Shown piece by piece: positions 27,990 through 36,383 of a stretch of DNA of 64,000 nt. Positions within the stretch are counted from its first letter, which is position 1. Each line of letters opens with the position of its first letter. Both the position numbers and the translations under genes were made by a program. Source of the DNA: JBCDJI01 sp964351865 (GTDB lineage Bacteria; Verrucomicrobiota; Verrucomicrobiia; Methylacidiphilales; JBCBYL01); the NCBI GenBank assembly GCA_964351865.1, contig CAYGPJ010000003.1, positions 62,001-126,000 on the forward strand, read 5' to 3'. The notes under the pieces were generated by a model. It did not search any database. It had not been told where the DNA came from and saw only the letters and a list, made by a program, of their open reading frames with translations.

Positions 27990-28877
27990 ATGTTAGCTGA
28001 TTTCGATCTCGATCTTGATCTCGATCTCCGGTTGAAAACGCTGGAGCTGAAATGCCGGTTTCCGGTGCAGCACATGCTGGCCGGGGAGTATCACTCGATC
28101 TTCAAGGGGCGCGGCATTGAGTTTGAAGATGTGCGCCTGTATGAACCCGGGGATGATGTGCGCATGATGGATTGGAAGGTAACGGCCCGCACCGGCAAGC
28201 CGCATATCAAGCGCTACATCGAGGAACGGGAACAGTATATCTATCTGATCGTTGATGTATCCGCTTCCATTCTGGATGATGCGGATGGAGTGCGGCGCAA
28301 CACCATCGCCGAGGTGTGCGCGCTGATCACGATGGCGGCACTCAATAACAACGATCGGGTAGGACTTATCCTATTTACTGATCAGCTTGAGTTGGTGTTG
28401 CCACCGGCGAAAGGCAGGCAGCATGCGTTACGCCTACTGGAGGCGCTGATGACGTTTGAACCGGTCAACCGTGGCACCCGTTTTGCGGCTGCACTGGATG
28501 CCATTGGACACATGGCACGCAAGCGATCGGTATTTTTCATTGTGTCCGATTTTCTGGCAGAGGATCACCTGGCAGAAATGGGGGCATTGGCGACTCGGCA
28601 CGATGTCAACGCGGTGCATCTGGTGGATCAGCGTTTTGCTGTCGAAGATCAGGATGGGTTGTTGCGGATCCGTGATGCGGAGAGCGGCTCGGAGTCATTG
28701 GTCGACCTGAAGCTGAGTTGCGATGAAAAGGTGAATCACCGGCAGGCGTTGCGATCTTCGTTGATGAACCACGGAGTGAACCTGATGGAGATTGGGGCAG
28801 GGCAGGACTGTGTGCTGGCTCTGACGTCCTTCTTTCAGTCACGCCAGCATCGTATCGATGAGGAAACCGGAGGGTAA
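27990..28877 (+). CDS. DUF58 domain protein (VWA-like partner of MoxR)
   Basis: This 295-residue protein contains the DUF58 core: FKGRGIEFEDVRLYEPGDDVRMMDWKVTART split over residues 37-67, followed by a VWA-like fold with VDVSASI (a DxSxS-type metal site near 87). No membrane helix is seen. The N-terminus has an unusual alternating Asp-Leu run (FDLDLDLDL) from a short GATCTC repeat. It follows moxR and precedes the small membrane protein by 2 bases, and is probably a MoxR client. Confidence 0.92.
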   Translation: MLADFDLDLDLDLRLKTLELKCRFPVQHMLAGEYHSIFKGRGIEFEDVRLYEPGDDVRMMDWKVTARTGKPHIKRYIEEREQYIYLIVDVSASILDDADGVRRNTIAEVCALITMAALNNNDRVGLILFTDQLELVLPPAKGRQHALRLLEALMTFEPVNRGTRFAAALDAIGHMARKRSVFFIVSDFLAEDHLAEMGALATRHDVNAVHLVDQRFAVEDQDGLLRIRDAESGSESLVDLKLSCDEKVNHRQALRSSLMNHGVNLMEIGAGQDCVLALTSFFQSRQHRIDEETGG

Positions 28878-28879
28878 TC

Positions 28880-29437
28880 GTGAGGCGGTTGCGGATGCTC
28901 TGGTGGGTTCTGTTGACGGGAACAGGCATGTTGACGATCATCATATCGCCCCTGCGAGCCGCTGAGGTGGAGTTGGGGTTGACGCCGCAAGAGGTATATC
29001 CGGGAGATCTGATAACACTTATAGCCACTTGTTCCAGTAGTGAGTATGCAACGTTTACGATTGCACTACCGCAGAGTGAGCAATTGCGAGTGATTTCGAT
29101 CGAGCCGGGAGTGGTGCAATACCAGCCGGACCGGTACGTGCAGCAACACGTTTGGGTTCTGCAGCCTAAGTTTTCTGGAATGATCCAATGGAACGAATTG
29201 CAAGCGATCGTCGCTTATCGAGATCGAGAAGAAACGCTTCAACTGGAACCGATGACTGTAAACGTGCAGGCATATCCGGATTCAGCTTCGGATTCCGGGC
29301 TGTCGAATGCCCCGGCACCGTTGCCCTCGGAACCGCGAACACTGGTGACTACGGCTTGGAAGTGGATGTTGGGAACAATGCTAGTGGTATTGATGGTAGC
29401 CGGATTTAAGTATTATAAACGTAAGGGGCAGGCATGA
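28880..29437 (+). CDS. Small exported, membrane-anchored protein of the Bat operon
   Basis: A GTG at 28880 opens a 185-residue protein with an N-terminal signal (cleavage likely after LRA). A beta-rich periplasmic domain (about 30-130) follows, then a Pro-rich linker and a C-terminal membrane helix (about 160-177) ending in basic residues. It has the look of the BatD N-terminal fold or the short DUF4381-like protein found between DUF58 and VWA genes in such operons; I cannot assign a family firmly. It overlaps the next gene by 4 bases (ATGA). An adaptor role in the membrane-bound VWA complex is inferred. Confidence 0.7.
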   Translation: MRRLRMLWWVLLTGTGMLTIIISPLRAAEVELGLTPQEVYPGDLITLIATCSSSEYATFTIALPQSEQLRVISIEPGVVQYQPDRYVQQHVWVLQPKFSGMIQWNELQAIVAYRDREETLQLEPMTVNVQAYPDSASDSGLSNAPAPLPSEPRTLVTTAWKWMLGTMLVVLMVAGFKYYKRKGQA

Positions 29438-30495
29438 GTTTCGTCTGGCCATATTTGCTGTTGTTGTTACCGCTGGCGATTTGGATCTTTTATCGCAAGA
29501 AATCGACCCGCCAATCGCTGACGGTGCCGGCGGTGTCATTGTGGAAAAATGCGGATGCGGGTCGTGGTCGTTTTCTGTATCTGATTCCGCTGTTGTTTGC
29601 GGTCGGAAGTGGTTTGCTGGTGATTGCTCTGGCGCGACCTCAGGCGGGTTCCGAGGAGAGTGTGGAGGTGAAGGAGGGGATCGCGATTGAAATGCTGATT
29701 GATGTTTCCAGCAGTATGGACATGAATTTACAGTCGAAAGTCGGGGACTCCGTAGAAGTCAAAGCGGGGGCGGCTCCCGGGGTGGATCTCAATCGCACTC
29801 GCATGGAAGTGGCCAAGGAACTGGTGGTGCAGTTTATTCAGGGCGACGAAGAGTCGTTGCCGGGGCGTCCATCCGATCTGATCGGACTGATTACGTTCGC
29901 GCGCTATGCGGATACTCGTAGTCCTTTGACGAGCGGGCATGCGGCGTTGGCGCAGATTGTGAGGAATCTGGAGATCCAGGAACGCCCCAACGAAGACGGC
30001 ACCGCCTATGGGGATGCGCTGGCATTAGCTGCGGCGCGGTTGCGACATCTGGATGAATTAAAGCAGGGAGGGGGTGGCCGAACGGTGGGTGAGGTGGCTA
30101 GTAAGGTGATTATTCTACTGACGGATGGAGAGAATAATTCCGGGAAACACCTGCCTGAAGAAGCGGGGGGGCTGGCCAAGGAATGGGGCATTAAAATTTA
30201 CGCCATCAGTCTCGGAGACGGGCAAGGCACCACCGAAGCGTATCTGAAGTTATCCGACGCCGAGCGAGTGCTGGATCACATCGCTACGGAAACCGGGGGG
30301 ATTTTCCGGCAGGCGAATGATTACGAAAGTTTGCAATCGGTTTATCGTGAGATTGATGAGCTGGAGCGAACCAGGATCACCACGCGTCAGTTGAACCGGG
30401 TGCACGAGTGGTTCTGGTTGCCACTGATGTTGGGAGCAAGCTGCTGGCTGGCGGGGATGGTGCTGGAAGCCACCTGGTTGAGGACGGCGCCATGA
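29434..30495 (+). CDS. batA: VWA-domain membrane protein, BatA-like
   Basis: This 353-residue protein has two N-terminal membrane helices (about 5-20 and 47-67), then a VWA domain with a complete MIDAS start, DVSSSMD (Asp90, Ser92, Ser94), and the later ILLTDGENNSG block. A C-terminal helix re-enters the membrane. This is the BatA layout from Bacteroides aerotolerance operons, where BatA pairs with BatB. An insertion rich in Val/Glu/Asp (about 100-115) follows the MIDAS Ser residues. It overlaps genes at both ends by 4 bases. Confidence 0.9.
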   Translation: MSFVWPYLLLLLPLAIWIFYRKKSTRQSLTVPAVSLWKNADAGRGRFLYLIPLLFAVGSGLLVIALARPQAGSEESVEVKEGIAIEMLIDVSSSMDMNLQSKVGDSVEVKAGAAPGVDLNRTRMEVAKELVVQFIQGDEESLPGRPSDLIGLITFARYADTRSPLTSGHAALAQIVRNLEIQERPNEDGTAYGDALALAAARLRHLDELKQGGGGRTVGEVASKVIILLTDGENNSGKHLPEEAGGLAKEWGIKIYAISLGDGQGTTEAYLKLSDAERVLDHIATETGGIFRQANDYESLQSVYREIDELERTRITTRQLNRVHEWFWLPLMLGASCWLAGMVLEATWLRTAP

Positions 30496-32624
30496 GTGAA
30501 TTGGTCATTCAATGGCCGCTGGCCCTGGTGTTGCTGATCGGGATTATTCCTTTGTGGCGTTTATTGTGGCATGCACGCCGTCAGCGCGAGGAAATGGTGC
30601 GACAGTTCGGCGGGAAAGCGGATGGATTGCGACGACTGAAAGATCATTTACGACTGGTGGGGATTTTTTTATTGCTACTGGCCTTAGCGCGTCCGGGCAT
30701 CGATCCGCAACGGCAGTCGGTGGTCAACCTCGGACGGGATGTGGTGTTTGTGCTGGATGTCTCGCAGAGTATGCTGGCCGAAGATGCGGCGCCCTCGCGG
30801 CTGGAAGTCGCTAAGCAGGGGGTGCGGGATGCCCTGAAGAATTTTCAATCGGCGCGGGTGGGATTGGTGATCTATGCCGGCAGTGCGAATATTCTTTGCC
30901 CGTTGACGCACGATTATGATTTTGTGCGATACATGTTGGAACAAGCCACACCGCGCAGTGTGGATTTTGGCGGAACCCAACTGATCTCAGCGATTGAAAA
31001 AACGGTGGATCAGGTATTCAGCGAGGGACGAGCAGGTTATCAGGATATGGTGCTGCTGACCGATGGGGAAGATCATGCGGCAGAATTTGACCGGATCGCG
31101 GATCTACTCAAGCAGGCGGATGCCGGACTGTTGGTAGTGGGAGTCGGAGATGCCGAGCGGGGGGCGCGAATCCCGGTGGCAGGGGAAGAGGGCAAGCGGG
31201 ATTGGTTGCGGTATGAAGGTCAGCCGGTAGAGACGAAATTGAACCGTCAATCGTTACAGCAACTGACCGTAGCTTACCGGGATGCACATTATGAGGAGGT
31301 TGGCACGGCACCATTCGATCTCGGGGCCATCTATCTTTCCTATGCGCGGCAGCGGCCCGCAGGTGGCAGCGATGAGGTGGGAGATACGATTGTGGTTTAT
31401 CGGGAGGTGGGCTTTTTCCTGTTGTCGCTGGGGTTGAGTTTGTTGTTGCTGGCGGAATTTGATGTGAAGTCCGGGTGGCGGAAACTGCGGCCAGTGACGG
31501 TGATGCTTTTAATCGGGGCACTACTGCTGCCATCCGGATGGGGAGCGGAAGCTGTCGCCGAGCTGGAGCAATCGGCTAGTTTTGATGAACTCTTTAAGAC
31601 CGCAGTGACACAACAGCAGCAAGGCAAGCTGGATGCCGCGCTGGAGACCTATTACGAAATCCGCGCGAGTTCAATGGAGATACCGCAACAGGAGTTGGCA
31701 GTGGTTTACTTTAATATGGGGCTGTGTCGCTTTCAGTTGGCCCACCAGCAAAAGGAGCTTTCGTCTAGCAATGCGTTAGCGGATGTTCGCGGCGCGCAGT
31801 TGTATTTTTTGAAGGCGAAGCAATTAGTGCCGAATTTTGAGCGGGCAGGTCGCCGATTGGATTCGGTAGCCGTGTTCATGATGAATCTACAAAAGCAGGT
31901 GGAAGCCGAGGAAAAGCAGGATGCCGAGTTAAACCAGCGGGTGCAGGAAATGTTGCAGCAGCTACAACTGCTGGTGGAGGCAGAACAGCTGTTGTTGCAG
32001 GAAATTCCGCAACCGGTTCAACGCAGAAAGAAAAATCGCCAGGAAAGCCCGTTACCGGTGATTGCTGATCCGCCGCAATTTTCCCAATGGCCGCAGCGAC
32101 AGCAGGCGATGACGCAAACGGGGCTCGAAATTCAGGCGGAGCTAGCTGAGTTGGATCAACTGACCACGATTGAGATCGAAGGCATGCCGCCGCTTGCCAG
32201 CGTTTTTAAGGAACCGCTGTCGCTGATGGAGAATGTGGTCAAGGCACAGCAACAGGCAATTGGCGAGTTAACCACCAAAGAGCAGTGGCCGCTAGCACGG
32301 CGCGAGCTGTCCACGGCGGTGCGGTTGATGCAGGAAATTTTGCAAATGTTATCCAGCCAGAATTCATCTCCTGCAGAAGAAGGTGATGAAGAGGGGGATA
32401 TGGGGGATGAGGAGTGGGATATGTCTGAATTGGGGGAATCGGATGAGAGCCAGTCGTCCAGTATGCCGATGAATGGCGATATGGCGCAGACATCCGAAAT
32501 GCAGCCGTTACCGAAACCGAATTATTTAGCGGAGGAAATTTTAGGCGAAGAGATGGAAAATCAGCAGTTTCGTTCACAGAAACGTTCTGCGGCGCAGGCC
32601 GGTAAAGTGGAGAAAGACTGGTAA
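30492..32624 (+). CDS. BatB-BatC fusion: VWA domain protein with TPR-like C-terminal half
   Basis: The start at 30492 overlaps the batA-like stop (ATGA); an upstream start at 30408 lies within batA and is rejected. The 710-residue protein has BatB features first: two membrane helices, MIDAS motif DVSQSM (89-94), LLTDGEDH, and helices near 310 and 350. A long periplasmic part follows with a TPR-like segment (AVVYFNMGLCRFQLAHQQ), a Gln/Glu-rich coiled-coil region and an acidic Gly-Glu-Asp tract (about 600-660). BatB and BatC are separate genes in Bacteroides, so this looks like a fusion. It shares one base with the next gene (TAATG). Confidence 0.85.
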   Translation: MSELVIQWPLALVLLIGIIPLWRLLWHARRQREEMVRQFGGKADGLRRLKDHLRLVGIFLLLLALARPGIDPQRQSVVNLGRDVVFVLDVSQSMLAEDAAPSRLEVAKQGVRDALKNFQSARVGLVIYAGSANILCPLTHDYDFVRYMLEQATPRSVDFGGTQLISAIEKTVDQVFSEGRAGYQDMVLLTDGEDHAAEFDRIADLLKQADAGLLVVGVGDAERGARIPVAGEEGKRDWLRYEGQPVETKLNRQSLQQLTVAYRDAHYEEVGTAPFDLGAIYLSYARQRPAGGSDEVGDTIVVYREVGFFLLSLGLSLLLLAEFDVKSGWRKLRPVTVMLLIGALLLPSGWGAEAVAELEQSASFDELFKTAVTQQQQGKLDAALETYYEIRASSMEIPQQELAVVYFNMGLCRFQLAHQQKELSSSNALADVRGAQLYFLKAKQLVPNFERAGRRLDSVAVFMMNLQKQVEAEEKQDAELNQRVQEMLQQLQLLVEAEQLLLQEIPQPVQRRKKNRQESPLPVIADPPQFSQWPQRQQAMTQTGLEIQAELAELDQLTTIEIEGMPPLASVFKEPLSLMENVVKAQQQAIGELTTKEQWPLARRELSTAVRLMQEILQMLSSQNSSPAEEGDEEGDMGDEEWDMSELGESDESQSSSMPMNGDMAQTSEMQPLPKPNYLAEEILGEEMENQQFRSQKRSAAQAGKVEKDW

Positions 32625-34432
32625 TGAAAGCTGCCGCCTTATTCCTGAGCTCGCTCATGCTGCTCTCTATGCTGGGTCAAAATCTGACGGCTGAAGAGAC
32701 CAAGCCGCAAGTGGTTTTGGATTTACAGATCGAGAATGTTTCTTTGTTTGAAGGCTTGCCTGCACGGGTGGACGTCGTGTTTCCCGAGAATGAGGTGGAG
32801 TTAGAAAATATGATGCTGCCGCGGGATACGGACGACATTTCCTTTTTGCGGCAGGAGGTCACGCAAGTGTTGACTGGTAAGGTGACGGGCACGGAGGTGA
32901 GTCTGATGATTTTACCGCGCAAGGCAGGTCTGGTGATGATTCCTGCGCTGAGTTGGGAAACGGATGTGGCCCTATATCGGACGCAACCGAAACAGGTCAG
33001 TATTGGGGGCCTTAAAAAATCGGACGCGATGCAATTGCGCGTCACCCCCGTTAAGTCGGCAGTGTATGCCGGCGAGCCGTTGCGAGTGGATGTGGAATGG
33101 TCGAGTCGCTTGCCGGCAGCATCACTGCGGCAGCTGATTTTTAATCCTTCGTTTATGCACCGCGCGGGAGTGGAAATGGATATTCCGCGCCAGGACGGGC
33201 CGGAGGAGTTGCAGGTGGGACTGCCGGTGGCAGGTCGCCGCATCATTGCACGGCGTGTGGTGCCGGAGAAATCGGATGAACTGGGTCGGATTCAGTTTTC
33301 CATTTATCTAAAATTTAGCGAAGCGGGGGAAGTGGCTTTTGATGCAACGCGGTTGGAGGTGTTCCGTTTATTAGGATCTGGCGGACGCTTTGCTCCCTAT
33401 GCCGCTTATTTCAATAATACGCTGTTTGAATCGGTAGCAGCTGACGTAAGGTGCGAATATCTTTTTGTCGAAGCGGAGCCGTTTCAAATCAATGTGTTGC
33501 CCCTGCCGATCCCGGCGACGGGAACAGAACAAGCTTTCAGCGGCTTGTTTGCTCCTTGCCGATTTGAGACAAAGATCAATACATCGAAGTGCGATGTGGG
33601 GCAGCTCATGGAACTGTCCGTGCGGGTGTATTCAGACGCCAGTGCCGGATTTCTGGAGTTGCCCGACCTCCGCCAGCAGGTCGGCCTGCAGCATCGGTTT
33701 TGGGTGGAAAGTGAGCCGCGTCGAATCTGGCATCCGGACGGGGCTGAGTTTATTTTCAGGTTTCGCCCGCTGACCACGACGATTCAGGCATTTCCTGCGC
33801 TGGGCTTTCAGGTTTTCAATCCGCAATCCGCACGCTATGAATACCTGCAGACTTCGGCGATCCCGTTGGAAGTTCTCGAGGTGGACGGTCGGACCTATTT
33901 TGAACTGGAACCGGCTAGTATAGAGAAAGCCGGTCTGACGGATCAACCGGATGGAATTTGGCATAATGAATCAGCGACTCGAACCAGTGATTTAATGAAT
34001 ACGATCATCAACAGCATGGCAGACGGCTTTTGGCTATGGCTGCTGGTAACGACTGGGGTGGCAGCTGCTTTAGTGCCATGGCTGAAAGAACGGCGCCGCC
34101 GCGCTATCGACCCGGTTTATGGCGGCCAAGTGAAGGCATATGCCGCATTTTCCCGTTTGTCGAATAACACGACTCCTGAATCTAAAAGAGCGGCGTTCCG
34201 TGCCTATCTGGCTGCATTGGGTCAGAAGTCGGAACGTGCGTACACGGTCGGGGATGCACGTGAATGGCTGACATCGCATGGCGCCGCCACCGCAGATATC
34301 GAGACGGTGATGGATTTATTTCAGCAGGAAGATGCGGCGAAGTTTGACCGCAAAAAATCAACGATCACTTCGCCGGAACTCGACGCCCTCGCAAAACGAA
34401 TTTTCAAACCCGTGCAGCAGGAGGTTAAATGA
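32624..34432 (+). CDS. batD: BatD-like protein
   Basis: This 602-residue protein opens with a Sec signal (MKAAALFLSSLMLLSMLGQN...). Then come tandem beta-sandwich domains typical of BatD, including VSLMILPRKAGLVMIPALSW early and FRFRPLTTTIQAFPALGFQVF later. A single membrane helix near 466-486 is followed by a cytoplasmic tail of about 110 residues. BatD is thought to sit in the periplasm with the VWA proteins. It begins in the stop codon of the batB-C gene and ends overlapping an in-frame ATG at 34429. Confidence 0.88.
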   Translation: MKAAALFLSSLMLLSMLGQNLTAEETKPQVVLDLQIENVSLFEGLPARVDVVFPENEVELENMMLPRDTDDISFLRQEVTQVLTGKVTGTEVSLMILPRKAGLVMIPALSWETDVALYRTQPKQVSIGGLKKSDAMQLRVTPVKSAVYAGEPLRVDVEWSSRLPAASLRQLIFNPSFMHRAGVEMDIPRQDGPEELQVGLPVAGRRIIARRVVPEKSDELGRIQFSIYLKFSEAGEVAFDATRLEVFRLLGSGGRFAPYAAYFNNTLFESVAADVRCEYLFVEAEPFQINVLPLPIPATGTEQAFSGLFAPCRFETKINTSKCDVGQLMELSVRVYSDASAGFLELPDLRQQVGLQHRFWVESEPRRIWHPDGAEFIFRFRPLTTTIQAFPALGFQVFNPQSARYEYLQTSAIPLEVLEVDGRTYFELEPASIEKAGLTDQPDGIWHNESATRTSDLMNTIINSMADGFWLWLLVTTGVAAALVPWLKERRRRAIDPVYGGQVKAYAAFSRLSNNTTPESKRAAFRAYLAALGQKSERAYTVGDAREWLTSHGAATADIETVMDLFQQEDAAKFDRKKSTITSPELDALAKRIFKPVQQEVK

Positions 34433-34480
34433 AGCAGCTGCTCGTATCCCATACCGCAAGAAATGGAACGGTTCGGATTG

Positions 34481-34499
34481 TAGGCCGAGATTGTATCTC
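34481..34499. repeat. REP-like fragment at the batD/batE junction
   Basis: TAGGCCGAGATTGTATCTC matches 17 of 19 positions of TAGGGCGAGATTGCATCTC at 49563-49581, where that sequence forms a clean intergenic hairpin. Here it lies between the batD stop and the preferred batE start, in a stretch that happens to be open in the batE frame. Confidence 0.45.
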
Positions 34500-34554
34500 T
34501 GCTGGGTTGAATTACCGGGATACCATCCAGGCCCACAGTTGTGCGTCAACTATC

Positions 34555-35328
34555 ATGCAAGTTGCAGTTATGACGGTGCTGCTGTTATCTTGTGCCGGCT
34601 GGCTCCATGCAGGTGAAACCGATCCAGTGGCAACGTGGGCTGAGGCCGAAGCGTTGTTCCAACAAGCTGCGCAAGCCGAATCCGGTAGTGCTGGTGCGGT
34701 AGCTGCCTATTCGAATGCGGCCTTAAAATTTGAATTCGTGGCACGTGAACACTACCGACCGGGGGTTGCCTGGTATAATGCGGGGAACGCCTGGTTTGAA
34801 GCAGGAGAGCTAGGGCGCGCTATCGCTGCGTATCTGCATGCCAGAATCTACCGTCCACTGGATAGCAAAGTGACGGACAGTCTGCAGGTCGCGCGCGCGC
34901 TGCGCGTTGAGCGAGTCGAGGATGGAAGCTGGAACCGATTGCTGGACTGGCCGGTGCGGTGGGTGCAGGCGTTGGTCGTGAGCTTGTTTATTCTGCTGAC
35001 CGTATTCGTACTGTGTCATATTCGCTACCGGAGTCGCTGGAGCCTGATGACCATTGGTGGTTTTGGGTTATGTATTTTGCTAAGTCTGTGCTTGCTGGTG
35101 AAAGTGAAAATCACTCAAGGAGAGCAAGGGGTGTTGATTGCTCAAGCGGTGGAAGCCCGCAAAGGTCCGGGCTATCAATACCAGGCCGCATTTATGGAGC
35201 CGCTGCACAACGGTTTGGAGTTTAAGTTGGCTGAAACACGTGGAGACTGGTGTCGTGTTGCACTGGCTGATGGTCGCGAGGGTTGGATTCCAGCCCGCAT
35301 GGTGAGGTGGATCCATACGGATCATTGA
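34555..35328 (+). CDS. batE: BatE-like protein: TPR region, two membrane helices and SH3-like domain
   Basis: The ATG at 34555 (257 residues) gives a clean signal (MQVAVMTVLLLSCAGWLHA). The in-frame ATG at 34429 overlaps the batD stop but adds 42 residues that run through a REP-like sequence and would bury the signal. The mature part has a TPR-like stretch (GVAWYNAGNAWFEAGELGRAI split near 67-87), two membrane helices (about 140-158 and 166-184) and a bacterial SH3 domain at the end (VEARKGPGYQYQA...GREGWIPARMV). This is the usual BatE order. It is the last gene of the MoxR-Bat operon and is convergent with the next gene, 5 bases away. Confidence 0.85.
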   Translation: MQVAVMTVLLLSCAGWLHAGETDPVATWAEAEALFQQAAQAESGSAGAVAAYSNAALKFEFVAREHYRPGVAWYNAGNAWFEAGELGRAIAAYLHARIYRPLDSKVTDSLQVARALRVERVEDGSWNRLLDWPVRWVQALVVSLFILLTVFVLCHIRYRSRWSLMTIGGFGLCILLSLCLLVKVKITQGEQGVLIAQAVEARKGPGYQYQAAFMEPLHNGLEFKLAETRGDWCRVALADGREGWIPARMVRWIHTDH

Positions 35329-35333
35329 TTAAC

Positions 35334-36383
35334 TCATTGAATCAACTTGATGCGCTCACCGCCATTTTTGGCGGACTGATATATCGCCTGAATCAGGGCA
35401 ACACTTCGGCGTGCTTCGGCGGCGGAGGTGGAAGGTGCTCGGCCGGCTTGAATGGCTGTGACGATTTCTTCGAAGTTGCGTTGGTGTTGCGTGTAGTCAA
35501 TCGCGCCAGGATCGTTGGCACCGAGTCCAGCTGTCACTCCCTGCATGTATTGCGAGCGGATCTGTTCGTCGGCTTGGGTTTCGTGCATGAATTCCCAAAC
35601 TTCAAAGGCTTCATCCGCCAGAAAGACCGAGCCTTCGGTGCCGGAGAGTTGAACGCGGGCAGCATGACCGGTTTTCGACCACGTGCAGGTGCTGCCTTCA
35701 ATAACACCACGGGCACCATTTTCAAATTCCAGCATCGCGACCGCGATGTCCTCGACTTCGATGTTCTCGTGCGCGAGACATGCGGTGTCGGCCTGGACGC
35801 TTTTCACCGGACCGGCAAGGTAGAGGAGTGCGTCGATGGTGTGGATAGACTGATTCATCAACGCTCCGCCACCGTCGAGTGCCCAAGTGCCACGCCATGC
35901 GCCGGAATCGTAATACGCTTGATCGCGATACCATTTGACGTAAGCGGAGGCGGAAGTGATTTTACCGAACCGTCCTGCCTCAGTGGCTTGTTTGAAGGCA
36001 TTCATGCCAGGGTGGAAGCGGCGGTTGAGCACCGCGGCGATAGTCACGCCTTTGGCTTGAGCGGCAGCTACCATTTGGTCGATACGCTCGGTGGTGATTT
36101 CCAGGGGTTTTTCGATAACGACATGCTTACCGGCTTCAATGGCCGCCATAGCGGGTTCCAAATGAGCGCCGGAGGGCGTGCCGATGGTGACGATGTCGAT
36201 TTGAGGATCGGCCAGCATGGTTGCCACTGAGTCATACGCTTGGGTGTTGTATTGGTCGGCGAAAGCCTGTGTTCGTTCTGGATTGCGATCTGCTGCACCG
36301 ATGAGTTCGCCGCCCGCCATGGAGGCAATCGCCTGGGCGTGAAACCCCCCGATCATTCCTGTTCCTATAATACCAAAGTTCAT
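35334..36383 (-). CDS. Gfo/Idh/MocA-family oxidoreductase (cytoplasmic)
   Basis: This 349-residue protein has a Rossmann start GIIGTGMIGGFHAQA, the EKP motif in HVVIEKPLEIT near 95, and GGGALMNQSIHTIDALLYL near 175 with the conserved His. It has no export signal. Members oxidise or epimerise sugars, inositols or sugar acids with bound NAD(P). It is the last gene of a minus-strand run starting at 39438 or further upstream and overlaps the transporter gene by 4 bases (ATGA). The substrate is probably what that transporter brings in. Confidence 0.9.
   Translation of the reverse strand: MNFGIIGTGMIGGFHAQAIASMAGGELIGAADRNPERTQAFADQYNTQAYDSVATMLADPQIDIVTIGTPSGAHLEPAMAAIEAGKHVVIEKPLEITTERIDQMVAAAQAKGVTIAAVLNRRFHPGMNAFKQATEAGRFGKITSASAYVKWYRDQAYYDSGAWRGTWALDGGGALMNQSIHTIDALLYLAGPVKSVQADTACLAHENIEVEDIAVAMLEFENGARGVIEGSTCTWSKTGHAARVQLSGTEGSVFLADEAFEVWEFMHETQADEQIRSQYMQGVTAGLGANDPGAIDYTQHQRNFEEIVTAIQAGRAPSTSAAEARRSVALIQAIYQSAKNGGERIKLIQ

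Noticed and set aside
35283..36230. Plus-strand open frame of 315 codons opposite a Gfo gene
   Set aside because: It is Gly/His/Arg-rich antisense to an enzyme with intact Rossmann and EKP motifs.
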